Positions 1 to 8,791 of a DNA stretch of 64,000 nt are shown here, one piece after another. The notes below the pieces were generated by a model. It worked only from the letters and a program-made list of their open reading frames with translations. It was not told where the DNA came from and did not search any database. The translations under genes and the position numbers were made by a program. Origin of the DNA: Pseudoalteromonas sp. P1-25 (lineage in GTDB: Bacteria > Pseudomonadota > Gammaproteobacteria > Enterobacterales > Alteromonadaceae). The first letter of the stretch is position 1. Every line of letters begins with the position of its first letter. The stretch is from the NCBI RefSeq assembly GCF_001401805.1, contig NZ_LKDW01000006.1, forward strand, positions 62,001-126,000, in the 5' to 3' direction.

Positions 1-2493
1 GAAGTCAAAGTCTTGGGTAATACCCGCATCAGCTTGACCAATATCTGATTTAACAGCACCTTCAAAGTTACCTACACTTCTAGCCCATGTATAACCAAAC
101 TGATAACGAATAGTGTCAGCTTTATAATCAAGACTAAACTCTACAGCGGTGTATTCATTATTTGCTTTAGGTAGGCCTATTGTTTCTGCTGAATAGGTAG
201 TTAAAGAACCACTATCTGGAACACCGTCGTTATTGAATGATGAATCCCCCCAATCGGTTCCATTCCAGTAGTAACCATCGCTGTACCAGCTAGACGAATC
301 ACCCGGATTTATCATTACGCAGTATGGGTAGGCATATCGCCCACAGTAGTCATCTAATGCAGTTGCAACTTCGCGGTATATACCTTTAACACCTACTGTA
401 TATTCATCATTTAACGCTTGCTGTATACCAATAATATATTCATCTTTAGAGAATGGATCAGCCTCTTGCGCCTGAAAAATATCTTTTTCAGGTATAACCG
501 GTACACCACTCACTTGCTGTGAGTTTTGAATACCACCATTTCCAAGCGTGTCAGCTAAAGGCGTGAGCCCCGTAGGTGCGCCAGTTTGCGAATCTACACC
601 TGTGTAGGTATAAGCGGTAGTTATATCACTAACTCCTGATGCGGCTCTAAAAATTGTATTATTGGCTACGGGTAAGTAATAACGCCCATATGTACCATAT
701 ACTTTAGTATCGCCTGTACCCGTAGGATCCCATGTGAAACCAAGTCGAGGAGCAATATCTGTTTCAAAGCTAGTGAGTAACTTACCAGTCGTCCCCCAGC
801 TATCAAACTCATCAATACGTAAGCCGACTTTAACAGAGAAATCCTCTGTTACTTGCCACTGATCTTCTATGTAATAAGCCGTTAACTCCGACTCAAAGCT
901 ACCGCCACCATCAAAGATACGGTCTTCAACATAGTCAAGCGCGGCACCTGTATTATTTGTTAGCGCGCCATTATCAGCTTGCCAGCTACCATTATCTGCA
1001 AGTGTTCTGTAGTCATAGCTATGGCCACCGATAGGACTACTTATGTTCTCAGACTTACGCTCTTGGTAATCAATACCAAATGTAATTTCATGGTCATTCC
1101 ATACATATTCAACATCTAAGCGGTATTGGGTATTTTCATCATTATTAGCACCAAAGCTACCGCCTGCACCACAGCCAGTGATTGGATTAGCAGTACCTCG
1201 AGAGTCGGTAATAGATGGACAAACCAAGTTTTCTGATTGCGTTTCATATTCTGTTTTAATATTACCAGCCATTGCAGTAACAACTAGGTCTTCAGTTAAA
1301 ACGCCTGTATAACTTAAGCTTTGTGCTTCACCACCACGCTTTAAAATGGCGCCATCGATACGATCGCCCACAGTACCGTTATTGTATTCGTATACAGAAC
1401 GCTCAATATCACGACGATTAGAGTAAGCAAAATAGCTCAACCTATGGTTTTCATTAATATCCCAATCAAGCTTACCGCCCCAAAATAAATTATCGCCACC
1501 AGAAGCCGATTCATTTCGGTATTGATCGTTTGGCGAAAATTCATCTCCACCCCAGGTGTATGTAGACTCAGTATCTCTTGGGTTAATTAATCCATAGAAA
1601 AACAACGTGTCTTCAATTAGAGGACCACCAGCAGAAATAGTTACATCTGTTTTGCTATCAGTGTCTAAGCTTTCGTCTCTAAATATTTGACCTGCGCCAT
1701 TGTTACCACGAGAGATACTGCCTTCTTCTTGCAAAGAGTCTGGTTGAAATTGCACAACTGCCGCAAATTCCCACTCATTTGTACCACTTTTAGTAGTTGT
1801 GTTTATGGTACCACCGGTTGCGCGGCCAAATTTGGCAGAATAACCACCCGTTTTAACTTGGAATTGGTCATAAAACTCAAATGGCACTTCACCACAACCA
1901 AGGCCTTGGCGTGTATTAGTAACCTCTAAGCCATTAATATAACATGCATTTTCAGCTACTGATGAGCCACCAAACGACGCAGTATTACCAAAAGCACTGT
2001 CCCCTTTTACAGCGCCTGGTGCTAATAAAGCAACCGAGGTAAGGTCTCTGTTTATTGGCATACGATCTATTTCAGCATCTGTAATAACGAGACCAGAATC
2101 GGCAGTAGTTAAATCAATCGAAGAAATGCGAGCGCCTAATACTTGGATTACTTCAGGACCTGAATCACTAACCTGTGCTAAATCAAAGCTCGCTTTTGCA
2201 TTAGCACCTAATGAAACGCGTACACTATCTTCAGCTACAACAGCGCCGTTTTTTAAAATTTGTATTTGATAGCTACCTGAAGGCAATGAAGCAAATCTAA
2301 ATGAACCGTCTTCAGAAATATTTAATGTTCTTTCTAACCCTGTTGCAGGATTTTTTACTGTTACGGTATACCCTGCTGTAGTAGAAATATTATCGATAGA
2401 ACCTACAACATCTGATGCCACTGCTGGAAGCGTTACACCTAGTGAAGCGAGAACCGCTATTGCCGTAAGATTTTTTTTGAAAATATTTTTCAT
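1..2493 (-). CDS. TonB-dependent receptor, Oar-like (3' end missing)
   Basis: Outer-membrane active-transport receptor, cut off by the window start; 831 codons are present and the last part of the beta-barrel is missing. The reading frame was followed from an ATG at 2491-2493, preceded by AGGGATAAGAG as ribosome binding site. A signal peptide (about residues 1-26, ending in LPAVAS) is followed by a carboxypeptidase-regulatory-like domain (about 27-105), as in the Oar subgroup. A plug domain follows, with ITDAEIDRMPINRD and the segment SAKFGRATGGTINTTTKSGT that is typical of Oar-like proteins. The rest is rich in Tyr, Asn and Asp, as in barrel strands and loops. In the family such proteins take up large substrates using TonB energy; the substrate here cannot be read from sequence. 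It appears to be a single-gene unit with a long AT-rich leader. Confidence 0.9.
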   Translation of the reverse strand, partial: MKNIFKKNLTAIAVLASLGVTLPAVASDVVGSIDNISTTAGYTVTVKNPATGLERTLNISEDGSFRFASLPSGSYQIQILKNGAVVAEDSVRVSLGANAKASFDLAQVSDSGPEVIQVLGARISSIDLTTADSGLVITDAEIDRMPINRDLTSVALLAPGAVKGDSAFGNTASFGGSSVAENACYINGLEVTNTRQGLGCGEVPFEFYDQFQVKTGGYSAKFGRATGGTINTTTKSGTNEWEFAAVVQFQPDSLQEEGSISRGNNGAGQIFRDESLDTDSKTDVTISAGGPLIEDTLFFYGLINPRDTESTYTWGGDEFSPNDQYRNESASGGDNLFWGGKLDWDINENHRLSYFAYSNRRDIERSVYEYNNGTVGDRIDGAILKRGGEAQSLSYTGVLTEDLVVTAMAGNIKTEYETQSENLVCPSITDSRGTANPITGCGAGGSFGANNDENTQYRLDVEYVWNDHEITFGIDYQERKSENISSPIGGHSYDYRTLADNGSWQADNGALTNNTGAALDYVEDRIFDGGGSFESELTAYYIEDQWQVTEDFSVKVGLRIDEFDSWGTTGKLLTSFETDIAPRLGFTWDPTGTGDTKVYGTYGRYYLPVANNTIFRAASGVSDITTAYTYTGVDSQTGAPTGLTPLADTLGNGGIQNSQQVSGVPVIPEKDIFQAQEADPFSKDEYIIGIQQALNDEYTVGVKGIYREVATALDDYCGRYAYPYCVMINPGDSSSWYSDGYYWNGTDWGDSSFNNDGVPDSGSLTTYSAETIGLPKANNEYTAVEFSLDYKADTIRYQFGYTWARSVGNFEGAVKSDIGQADAGITQDFDF

Positions 2494-2900
2494 ACTCTTA
2501 TCCCTGTTAAGTTTATAATTATTTTTGCACTTTATACAAAATGCATACAGAGAGTAACAAAAGGGTACAAATTGTAAATACGTTAATTAAACAAAGATAA
2601 AACAAGAAATAAAAGCAATAAAAATCAATACCTTAATATTATTTTCACGCGCCAACTTGTAAATTACAAAACATCAAATGTTAATTTAAAGAAACAAATT
2701 AAAAGCTTTAATAAATAATAATTCAGCTAATTAAACTATTAACATGTTAGTTACAGCACTTGTATTTCAACCTCGTAAAATGCTTTTTTAGGCAGGTTAT
2801 ACTCCCTCTTTATTTAATAATTTATAAAAAGGAAATAAAAGTAATTAAAATTTATTTAATTTCAAATTTTAATTACTAGGTAGATAGATAAGCTAGATAT
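2494..2900. other. AT-rich intergenic leader without a gene
   Basis: This stretch lies between the Oar-like receptor start and the mrcB terminator. It is very AT-rich with many homopolymeric A and T runs. No open frame with a ribosome binding site, tRNA or convincing RNA structure was seen. It most likely holds the promoter and untranslated leader of the receptor gene, but no single promoter stands out against the AT-rich background. Confidence 0.5.
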
Positions 2901-2929
2901 AATAAAACCGCTGAGTTAGCGGTTTTATT
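2901..2929 (-). terminator. Rho-independent terminator of mrcB
   Basis: A 12-bp perfect stem AATAAAACCGCT / AGCGGTTTTATT with a five-base loop lies just after the mrcB stop. The T-rich 3' arm on the minus strand fits termination of mrcB; the symmetrical A and T flanks could also work on the plus strand. Confidence 0.8.
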
Positions 2930-2947
2930 ATTAAGGTTTTTATTTTA

Positions 2948-5290
2948 TTAGCGTATGCATTGTGGTCTTGGCTCAAACTCACTGGCTCTTAGTGGTAGCT
3001 GAATGACCTTGCCGCATCCAGGTGGGGCTTGTAAACCCGTTTTTTCATTGACGAAAGCCCATCTAATTGATGATGGGCGGGTATCGGCAATAGCTTCAGG
3101 GTTAAGTGGTTTTAAGTAGCGAATATAAGCCTCCAATGCGCCCACACTACCTGTTAAACCGGTGCTTCTATTATCGTCTCTACCAAGCCAGGCAACGGTC
3201 ACTGTATTTTGATCAAACCCTGCAAACCAGCTATCACGTAAATCATTACTAGTGCCTGTTTTACCTGCAAGCTGGATTGAAGGAAAGTGCAAATTTAGGC
3301 GCTTAGCGGTGCCGTCTTTTGTTACTCGCTTCATGGCATATTTAGTCATATAAACAGCGTCTTTTGCAAAGCGCGGTTCTGACTTAACTTTATGTTTATA
3401 CAATACCTTACCTACGGAGTCTGTTAGCGCAGATATAGCTGTAAGCTCTCTATACTCGCCGTCGGCTGCAATAGTGGTATAAAGCTGGGCAACCTCAAAG
3501 CTCGACATTTCTACGGCACCAAGTAGCAGCGAGGGATACTCATCTATATTACCTTTTGCTCCTAACCCTTTGAGCGTGTTTGCAACTTTATCAACACCGA
3601 CATCTAAGCCTAAATTTACTGCAGGAATATTAATGCTGTTACTAAAGGCTTTATAAAGTGGTAATGCACCTCGGTATTGGTGATCAAAGTTCTCAGGTTG
3701 CCACACTTTACCCTGCTCATTTGTTACCTGTACAGGGGAGTCATCAAGTAATGTAGCTAAGTTATAATGCGGTAGCTGTAGGGCTGTTAAATACACAGCA
3801 GGTTTAACTAAGGAGCCTATATTACGTTTAGTATCGAGCACTCGGTTGAAACCTGAGTAACGAACATCGCGCCCTGATACTAAAGCAGACACACCGCCTT
3901 TTTCGATATTAACTGAGATCATGGCTGCTTCGAGTTTATCGGTATTAGGGCGTTTTTCTAGATACGGTAAACTTTTTTGAATGGACTCTTCCATTGCCGT
4001 TTGTTTTTGTAAATCAAAGTAAGTAAATACACGCACACCCGCATCTAGTGTTTTTTGATCAGGTAATAACTGCTTAAGCTCACGATTTACCAGTTCTAAA
4101 AAGCCAGGGTATGACTTTTGTAAACTTGCTTTCATTGGCGCTATATCAATTGGGCGTTTAAGTGATGCACGGTATTCTTTTGTCGTTAGTAGTTTGTTTT
4201 CAACCATTAAGCGCAGTACTAGATCACGACGCTCCATAGTGCGTTCTTTATAACGACGAGGATTGTAATACGAAGGCCCTTTAACCATCGCCACCAGTAG
4301 CGCTATTTGGTCATATTCCAGCTCATCAACAGGCTTTGAAAAATAAAACTCAGACGCCAAGCCCATGCCATGCACGCCTTGGTTATAAGACTGTCCTAAG
4401 TAAACTTCATTTAAATAAGCTTCTAAAATCTGATCTTTTGAATAACGGTAATCTAAAATAAGCGCAATAAATGCCTCATTTATTTTACGCACCAAAGAAC
4501 GCTCACGTGTTAGGTATATATTTTTTGCAAGCTGCTGCGTTAAGGTACTGCCACCTTGTACGGTACGTCCTGCTTTAATATTTGAATAAAGTGCACGTAA
4601 AATAGAAAATACCGATACACCATGGTGATTATAAAAATCACGATCTTCTACCACTAGTAATGTGTCTTTTAGCATCGGCGGAAACTTATCAAGCGGTACA
4701 AACTCTCTGTCTTGCTTTGAATCGTTGCCAATACGGGCTATTTGTACAGGCTCTAAACGCGCACTATTTAAACGCCTGCCAAATTTATCTTTTATTGTGG
4801 CTACTTTTTTCCCTGCAAAACGTAGCTCTATAATATGAGCTTGCTCTAAGCCATCATAAAACTCAAAGTCGCGTCGGTAGATTTTAATGCTGTTTGGCGT
4901 TTTAACGTATTGGCCGGTGCGGCTTAAACGGTTGACCGATGAGTAATTTAAACGCTCAAGCTCCCATACAACCTCTTGGCTTGATAAAAACTGTCCTGGG
5001 TAAAATTCCATTGAGCGTGCATATACTTGTGCTGGCAGTTGCCATTTATTGCCTTCGAATATACGAGTTGTTTTTGAATCTAAATAAATAAGATACATAG
5101 CCATCGCAATAAAAACAGCCAAGCTCAACTTCCAAAATATAGACCATGTTTTTCGCATAAATGAGCGTTTAACAACAGGGTTTGACCCTTTTTTTGTGGT
5201 TTTTGATTTGGCTTTGCGTGGCGAGCTAGCTGCTTTAGAAGCACGCTTAGGTGTGGTTTTACTACTGGGTGTTTTTTTATTGTCAGCCAT
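2948..5290 (-). CDS. mrcB: Penicillin-binding protein 1B (bifunctional class A PBP)
   Basis: Polymerises lipid II into glycan strands and cross-links them in the periplasm. The 780 residues show a basic Lys/Ser/Thr-rich cytoplasmic tail (1-48), one membrane segment (about 50-70) and a UB2H-like region (about 80-165), the docking site for the activator LpoB in E. coli. The family 51 glycosyltransferase follows, with catalytic Glu215 in EDRDFYNHHG and the GGSTLTQQLAKN motif. The transpeptidase has catalytic Ser493 in SLVK, the SIN motif at 552-554 and KTGT at 677-680. Length and motif order match PBP1B rather than PBP1A. It is a lone gene with its own terminator. Confidence 0.96.
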   Translation of the reverse strand: MADNKKTPSSKTTPKRASKAASSPRKAKSKTTKKGSNPVVKRSFMRKTWSIFWKLSLAVFIAMAMYLIYLDSKTTRIFEGNKWQLPAQVYARSMEFYPGQFLSSQEVVWELERLNYSSVNRLSRTGQYVKTPNSIKIYRRDFEFYDGLEQAHIIELRFAGKKVATIKDKFGRRLNSARLEPVQIARIGNDSKQDREFVPLDKFPPMLKDTLLVVEDRDFYNHHGVSVFSILRALYSNIKAGRTVQGGSTLTQQLAKNIYLTRERSLVRKINEAFIALILDYRYSKDQILEAYLNEVYLGQSYNQGVHGMGLASEFYFSKPVDELEYDQIALLVAMVKGPSYYNPRRYKERTMERRDLVLRLMVENKLLTTKEYRASLKRPIDIAPMKASLQKSYPGFLELVNRELKQLLPDQKTLDAGVRVFTYFDLQKQTAMEESIQKSLPYLEKRPNTDKLEAAMISVNIEKGGVSALVSGRDVRYSGFNRVLDTKRNIGSLVKPAVYLTALQLPHYNLATLLDDSPVQVTNEQGKVWQPENFDHQYRGALPLYKAFSNSINIPAVNLGLDVGVDKVANTLKGLGAKGNIDEYPSLLLGAVEMSSFEVAQLYTTIAADGEYRELTAISALTDSVGKVLYKHKVKSEPRFAKDAVYMTKYAMKRVTKDGTAKRLNLHFPSIQLAGKTGTSNDLRDSWFAGFDQNTVTVAWLGRDDNRSTGLTGSVGALEAYIRYLKPLNPEAIADTRPSSIRWAFVNEKTGLQAPPGCGKVIQLPLRASEFEPRPQCIR

Positions 5291-5383
5291 TTAAGTGTAA
5301 TTTATTCCAAGGTTTATTCACGAGTGTGAGCTTAGCATATTGGTTATAGCCTAACACCTGAAAAGTTAACCTCCCCTGAAACG

Positions 5384-5412
5384 AAAAAAAGCCCTACCTA
5401 GGTAGGGCTTTG
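5384..5412 (-). terminator. Rho-independent terminator of amtB
   Basis: The stem AAGCCCTACC / GGTAGGGCTT is followed on the minus strand by a run of seven T. It lies downstream of the amtB stop and ends the glnK-amtB transcript. Confidence 0.9.
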
Positions 5413-5439
5413 TGAACACAATGATTAATCTATTTAATA

Positions 5440-6669
5440 TCAGTTACTGCGAACAGATACGAATTCTGGGTAAGCATCAACACCACAATCGTGTTGGTCC
5501 ATACCGCTTAACTCTTCTTCTTCTGTTACGCGAATGCCCATAGTTTGCTTTAAAATAGTCCAGACAATGAATGAAGCTACGAAAACAAAAGCTAAAATCG
5601 TTACTAAGCCAATAAGCTGAGTTACAAAGTTTGCATCGCCGTTAGATACAGGTACAAGCATAATACCTAGGGCACCACATACACCGTGTACTGAGATTGC
5701 ACCTACCGGGTCATCAATCTTCGCTTTATCAAGAGCTACAATACTAAACACAACCAGAGAACCACCTAAAATGCCTAGTAAACATGCCATAAGTGGTGAT
5801 GGTGAAAGTGGGTCTGCAGTAATAACAACCAAGCCTGCTAATGCGCCGTTTAGTACCATAGTTAAATCAGCTTTACCCCATAACACTTTACATACAAATA
5901 AGGCAGCAATTGCACCCATTGCCGCAGCGGCATTGGTGTTAAGTAAAATTTGACCTACCGCTGTTGCATTTTCTTTGTCTGAAAGAAGTAATTGCGAACC
6001 ACCGTTAAAGCCAAACCAACCCATCCATAAAATAAACGTACCTAATGTAGCAAGGGGTAAGTTAGAGCCAGGAATTGGGTAAATTTCACCGTTTTTACCG
6101 TATTTACCTTTACGAGCGCCAAGTAAAATTACACCTGCTAACGCAGCTGCAGCACCCGCACCGTGAACAATAGCAGAGCCTGCAAAGTCAACAAAGCCCA
6201 TTTCTGATAAGAAGCCACCGCCCCATGTCCAGTAACCTTCCATTGGGTAAATAAAGCCAGTTAAAATCACTGTAAATGCTAAGAAAGCAAATAACTTCAT
6301 ACGTTCAGCCACGGCACCCGATACAATCGACATAGCCGTTGCAACAAATACTACTTGGAAGAAAAAGTCAGATTCTAAAGAGTGGTCAGCATCGGCCGCT
6401 TGCGTGCCAATTAATGCACCAATTGAAGGAATTATGCCGCCTTCAGCGTTGTCTACATACATAATGTTGTAGCCAACTAATAAAAACATGGTACATGCGA
6501 TAGAGTACAGCGCCACATTTTTAGTTAAAATTTCAGTGGTATTTTTGGAACGAACTAAACCCGCTTCTAACATGGCAAAACCTGCTGCCATCCACATTAC
6601 TAATATACCCGACACCAGAAAATAAAAGGTGTCGAGAGAAAATTTGAGTTCTACAATTGTGTTTTCCAT
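5440..6669 (-). CDS. amtB: Ammonium transporter AmtB
   Basis: Inner-membrane ammonium channel/transporter of the Amt/Rh family, 409 residues with about eleven predicted membrane segments. The pore twin histidines are visible as His169 in SAIVHGAGAA and His328 in SVHGVCGALG. Other Amt hallmarks are MLEAGLVRSKN near residues 33-43 and WFGFNGGS at 218-225. It follows glnK by 12 bp, the standard operon in which the uridylylation-controlled PII protein plugs AmtB when nitrogen is ample. Expression is probably nitrogen-controlled from the candidate sigma-54 site upstream of glnK. Confidence 0.97.
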   Translation of the reverse strand: MENTIVELKFSLDTFYFLVSGILVMWMAAGFAMLEAGLVRSKNTTEILTKNVALYSIACTMFLLVGYNIMYVDNAEGGIIPSIGALIGTQAADADHSLESDFFFQVVFVATAMSIVSGAVAERMKLFAFLAFTVILTGFIYPMEGYWTWGGGFLSEMGFVDFAGSAIVHGAGAAAALAGVILLGARKGKYGKNGEIYPIPGSNLPLATLGTFILWMGWFGFNGGSQLLLSDKENATAVGQILLNTNAAAAMGAIAALFVCKVLWGKADLTMVLNGALAGLVVITADPLSPSPLMACLLGILGGSLVVFSIVALDKAKIDDPVGAISVHGVCGALGIMLVPVSNGDANFVTQLIGLVTILAFVFVASFIVWTILKQTMGIRVTEEEELSGMDQHDCGVDAYPEFVSVRSN

Positions 6670-6681
6670 TAATCAGCCCCC

Positions 6682-7020
6682 TTAAATTGCTTCTTCATCA
6701 AGTTCGCCCGTACGAATACGTACGATTTGATCTAAGTCGTACACGAAAATCTTACCGTCACCAATTTTGCCCGTTGAGGCAATTTTAGTAATTGCTTCAA
6801 CTACGCGTTGGCAGTTTTCGGTACGAGTCGCAATTTCAAGTTTGATTTTAGGAATAAAATCTACCTGATACTCTGCTCCACGATACAGCTCTGTGTGGCC
6901 TCGTTGACGTCCAAAACCTTTAACATCAACTACGGTCATCCCTTCAATACCTAAATCAGCGAGCGCTTCGCGCACATCATCTAATTTAAATGGTTTTATG
7001 ATTGCACTAATCATTTTCAT
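6682..7020 (-). CDS. glnK: Nitrogen regulatory protein P-II (GlnK)
   Basis: Trimeric PII signal protein that senses 2-oxoglutarate and ATP/ADP and gates AmtB. I chose the ATG at 7018-7020 because it gives the usual 112 residues beginning MKMISAIIKPFKL and has a strong GAGGGGG ribosome site. An upstream in-frame start at 7083 would add 21 atypical residues and overlap the predicted promoter. The T-loop RGAEYQVDF places the uridylylated Tyr at the canonical position 51. The C-terminal KIGDGKIFVYDLDQIVRIRTGE region is classic. Linkage to amtB supports GlnK rather than GlnB. Confidence 0.96.
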   Translation of the reverse strand: MKMISAIIKPFKLDDVREALADLGIEGMTVVDVKGFGRQRGHTELYRGAEYQVDFIPKIKLEIATRTENCQRVVEAITKIASTGKIGDGKIFVYDLDQIVRIRTGELDEEAI

Positions 7021-7066
7021 AGTGGCCCCCTCGGACGCTTTATTGTTATCCTGTTGGCTTATATAA

Positions 7067-7082
7067 TCCAACCTTTGTGCCA
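7067..7082 (-). promoter_or_regulatory. Candidate sigma-54 promoter of glnK-amtB
   Basis: On the minus strand the sequence TGGCACAAAGGTTGGA fits the sigma-54 pattern TGGCAC-N5-TTGC(A/T) except for one base (GG instead of GC at -12). The 5' leader to the glnK start would be about 35 nt. Sigma-54 with NtrC control is usual for glnK-amtB in proteobacteria; no clear NtrC site was identified. Confidence 0.5.
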
Positions 7083-7137
7083 CTATTAAAATCTATTTTA
7101 TATCAACCAGATAAGAGCAAACCAAAAGCTTAAAACA

Positions 7138-7168
7138 AAAAAAACGCACCATATAGGTGCGCTTTTTT
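7138..7168 (-). terminator. Rho-independent terminator
   Basis: A CGCACC / GGTGCG stem is flanked by A and T runs between the glnK promoter and the stop of the REC-REC-GGDEF gene. The T-run on the minus strand makes it the terminator of that gene. Confidence 0.8.
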
Positions 7169-7240
7169 AACAACTTAGCTACATTGGTGCACTACAAATA
7201 ACTAACACGTGTAAGCTTGTTATTAGTGTTATTTTTATAG

Positions 7241-8461
7241 TTAAACAACACAATTCCTACCATTATTTTTAGCTTGGTAAAGTGCAGCGTCAGCGACACG
7301 CATAGCTTGTGTTAAATCAGTGTTTTGAAAATCAGCAACACCAATACTAATGGTGATAGAAAACGGTTTGTCATCGATTAAAAATTCATGCTTGGCGAGC
7401 TTTTTTCTAAAGCCTTCTAAGTACTCTCGCCCACGAGCGGTGTCTATATCATCTAGTATAATAGCAAACTCTTCGCCGCCTACTCTAGCGACCGTAAACT
7501 TAGAAAACGTCGTTTTAATTAATGTGGCTACCTGCTTTAGTGCCTGATCACCCGCTTCGTGGCCTAGCGTGTCATTAATGTTTTTAAAAAAATCTATATC
7601 AAGTAATGCAAGCGTATTTTGCTGCTGTTTTTTTAGTAGTTGCTCTGCATATTGGTAAAAATAGCGCCGGTTATACATTCCCGTTAAATAGTCTCTATAA
7701 GCACTTTCTTTAATATCCGCAATCAGTGACAACTGCTCCATAGTTTGCATAACACGACAATGAAACTCTTCATTCATAAAGGGCTTTGTTAAAAAGTCGT
7801 TAGCACCGTATTTAATAAAGCGAGCCGATAACCCATGTTTACCTGCCCCCGAAAGCCCAATGATGGCCAAATCATCGCGCCCTCTAAAATTGCGCACCGC
7901 TTTAACCAATTCAAAACCATCCATCAATGGCATCGCATAATCGGTCATAAGCAATTTTATATTAGGGTTACTTTTAATTATTTCGAGTGCTTGCTGACCA
8001 TCTTGCGCATCGGTTACATCAAATAATTGTTTTTCTAGCATTTGCTTCATTAAGGAGCGGCTTAACACCGAATCATCGGCAACCAACGCCTTACAGCCTT
8101 GATTTCTCAAAAGCTGCGCCACTAGCTTAATCGCGTAATGGTATGAGTCACGGTTGTCTTTTATTACATAATCAATAACCCCGAGCTCTAGCATTTGTTG
8201 GCGCTTATATTCATCAATTTTTGAAGTAAGTACCACAGTAGGAATAGCATGCGAAAGTGTAAATTTAGCAACTTCGCCATTAGGGGCGTCAGGAAGGGTT
8301 AAATCAACTAATGCTAAGGAGTATTTATGTTTCTCAATATAGTCTTTGCATTCATTTAATGACCAGGCAAAATCAACAGCGACATCTAAATATTGAGCCG
8401 TTAAGTGGCGTAGTACCTGTTGTACTACTTTGCTGTCTTCGACCACTAATACTCTTTGCAT
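7241..8461 (-). CDS. Response regulator with two receiver domains and a GGDEF diguanylate cyclase
   Basis: Cytoplasmic signal-output protein, 406 residues. Receiver 1 (about 1-118) has phosphoacceptor Asp53 and Lys101. Receiver 2 (about 124-240) has Asp129/Asp130, phosphoacceptor Asp174 in MTDYAMP and Lys226. The cyclase domain (about 250-406) has an intact GGEEF motif at 328-332, so it should make cyclic di-GMP from GTP. The RxxD inhibitory site that normally sits five residues before GGEEF is absent, suggesting no product feedback at that site. No kinase gene is adjacent, so its partner is unknown. Confidence 0.92.
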   Translation of the reverse strand: MQRVLVVEDSKVVQQVLRHLTAQYLDVAVDFAWSLNECKDYIEKHKYSLALVDLTLPDAPNGEVAKFTLSHAIPTVVLTSKIDEYKRQQMLELGVIDYVIKDNRDSYHYAIKLVAQLLRNQGCKALVADDSVLSRSLMKQMLEKQLFDVTDAQDGQQALEIIKSNPNIKLLMTDYAMPLMDGFELVKAVRNFRGRDDLAIIGLSGAGKHGLSARFIKYGANDFLTKPFMNEEFHCRVMQTMEQLSLIADIKESAYRDYLTGMYNRRYFYQYAEQLLKKQQQNTLALLDIDFFKNINDTLGHEAGDQALKQVATLIKTTFSKFTVARVGGEEFAIILDDIDTARGREYLEGFRKKLAKHEFLIDDKPFSITISIGVADFQNTDLTQAMRVADAALYQAKNNGRNCVV

Positions 8462-8791
8462 AAACTTCTCTTTAATCTTGTTATTTTACTACTTAAACTT
8501 GCTCTAAATGGCAAATAATGAAAAACATCCAATAAAGTTCTGTTTATATAGCCAATAAGTAGGCTAGGTCCATTTGTGTTGCGGCCCGCTCTGTATTTTT
8601 ATTCAAATCTAAAGCCGGCTAAATATACTTTATTTTTAAGCTAAGCTAAACACGCGAGGGGCAATTAACATTAAATAAACAAGTACTCAGCTAATGAGCT
8701 TAACCACTATTATCGGCTATTAGTCTCAATACTTTTGTTATTTATGTGTTTTTTATTTTAAATAGCCTCTAAACAAATATAAGGAACGACA
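8462..8791. other. Divergent intergenic region
   Basis: Spacer of 330 bases between the diguanylate cyclase gene (minus) and the S10 peptidase gene (plus). It should hold both promoters. I see no open frame, RNA gene or convincing dyad; AAGGA at 8781-8785 is the ribosome site of the peptidase gene. Confidence 0.5.

Noticed and set aside
7021..7083. Longer GlnK start at 7083
   Set aside because: It would give a 133-residue protein with 21 atypical residues, overlap the candidate sigma-54 promoter, and ignore the strong GAGGGGG site before the inner ATG.
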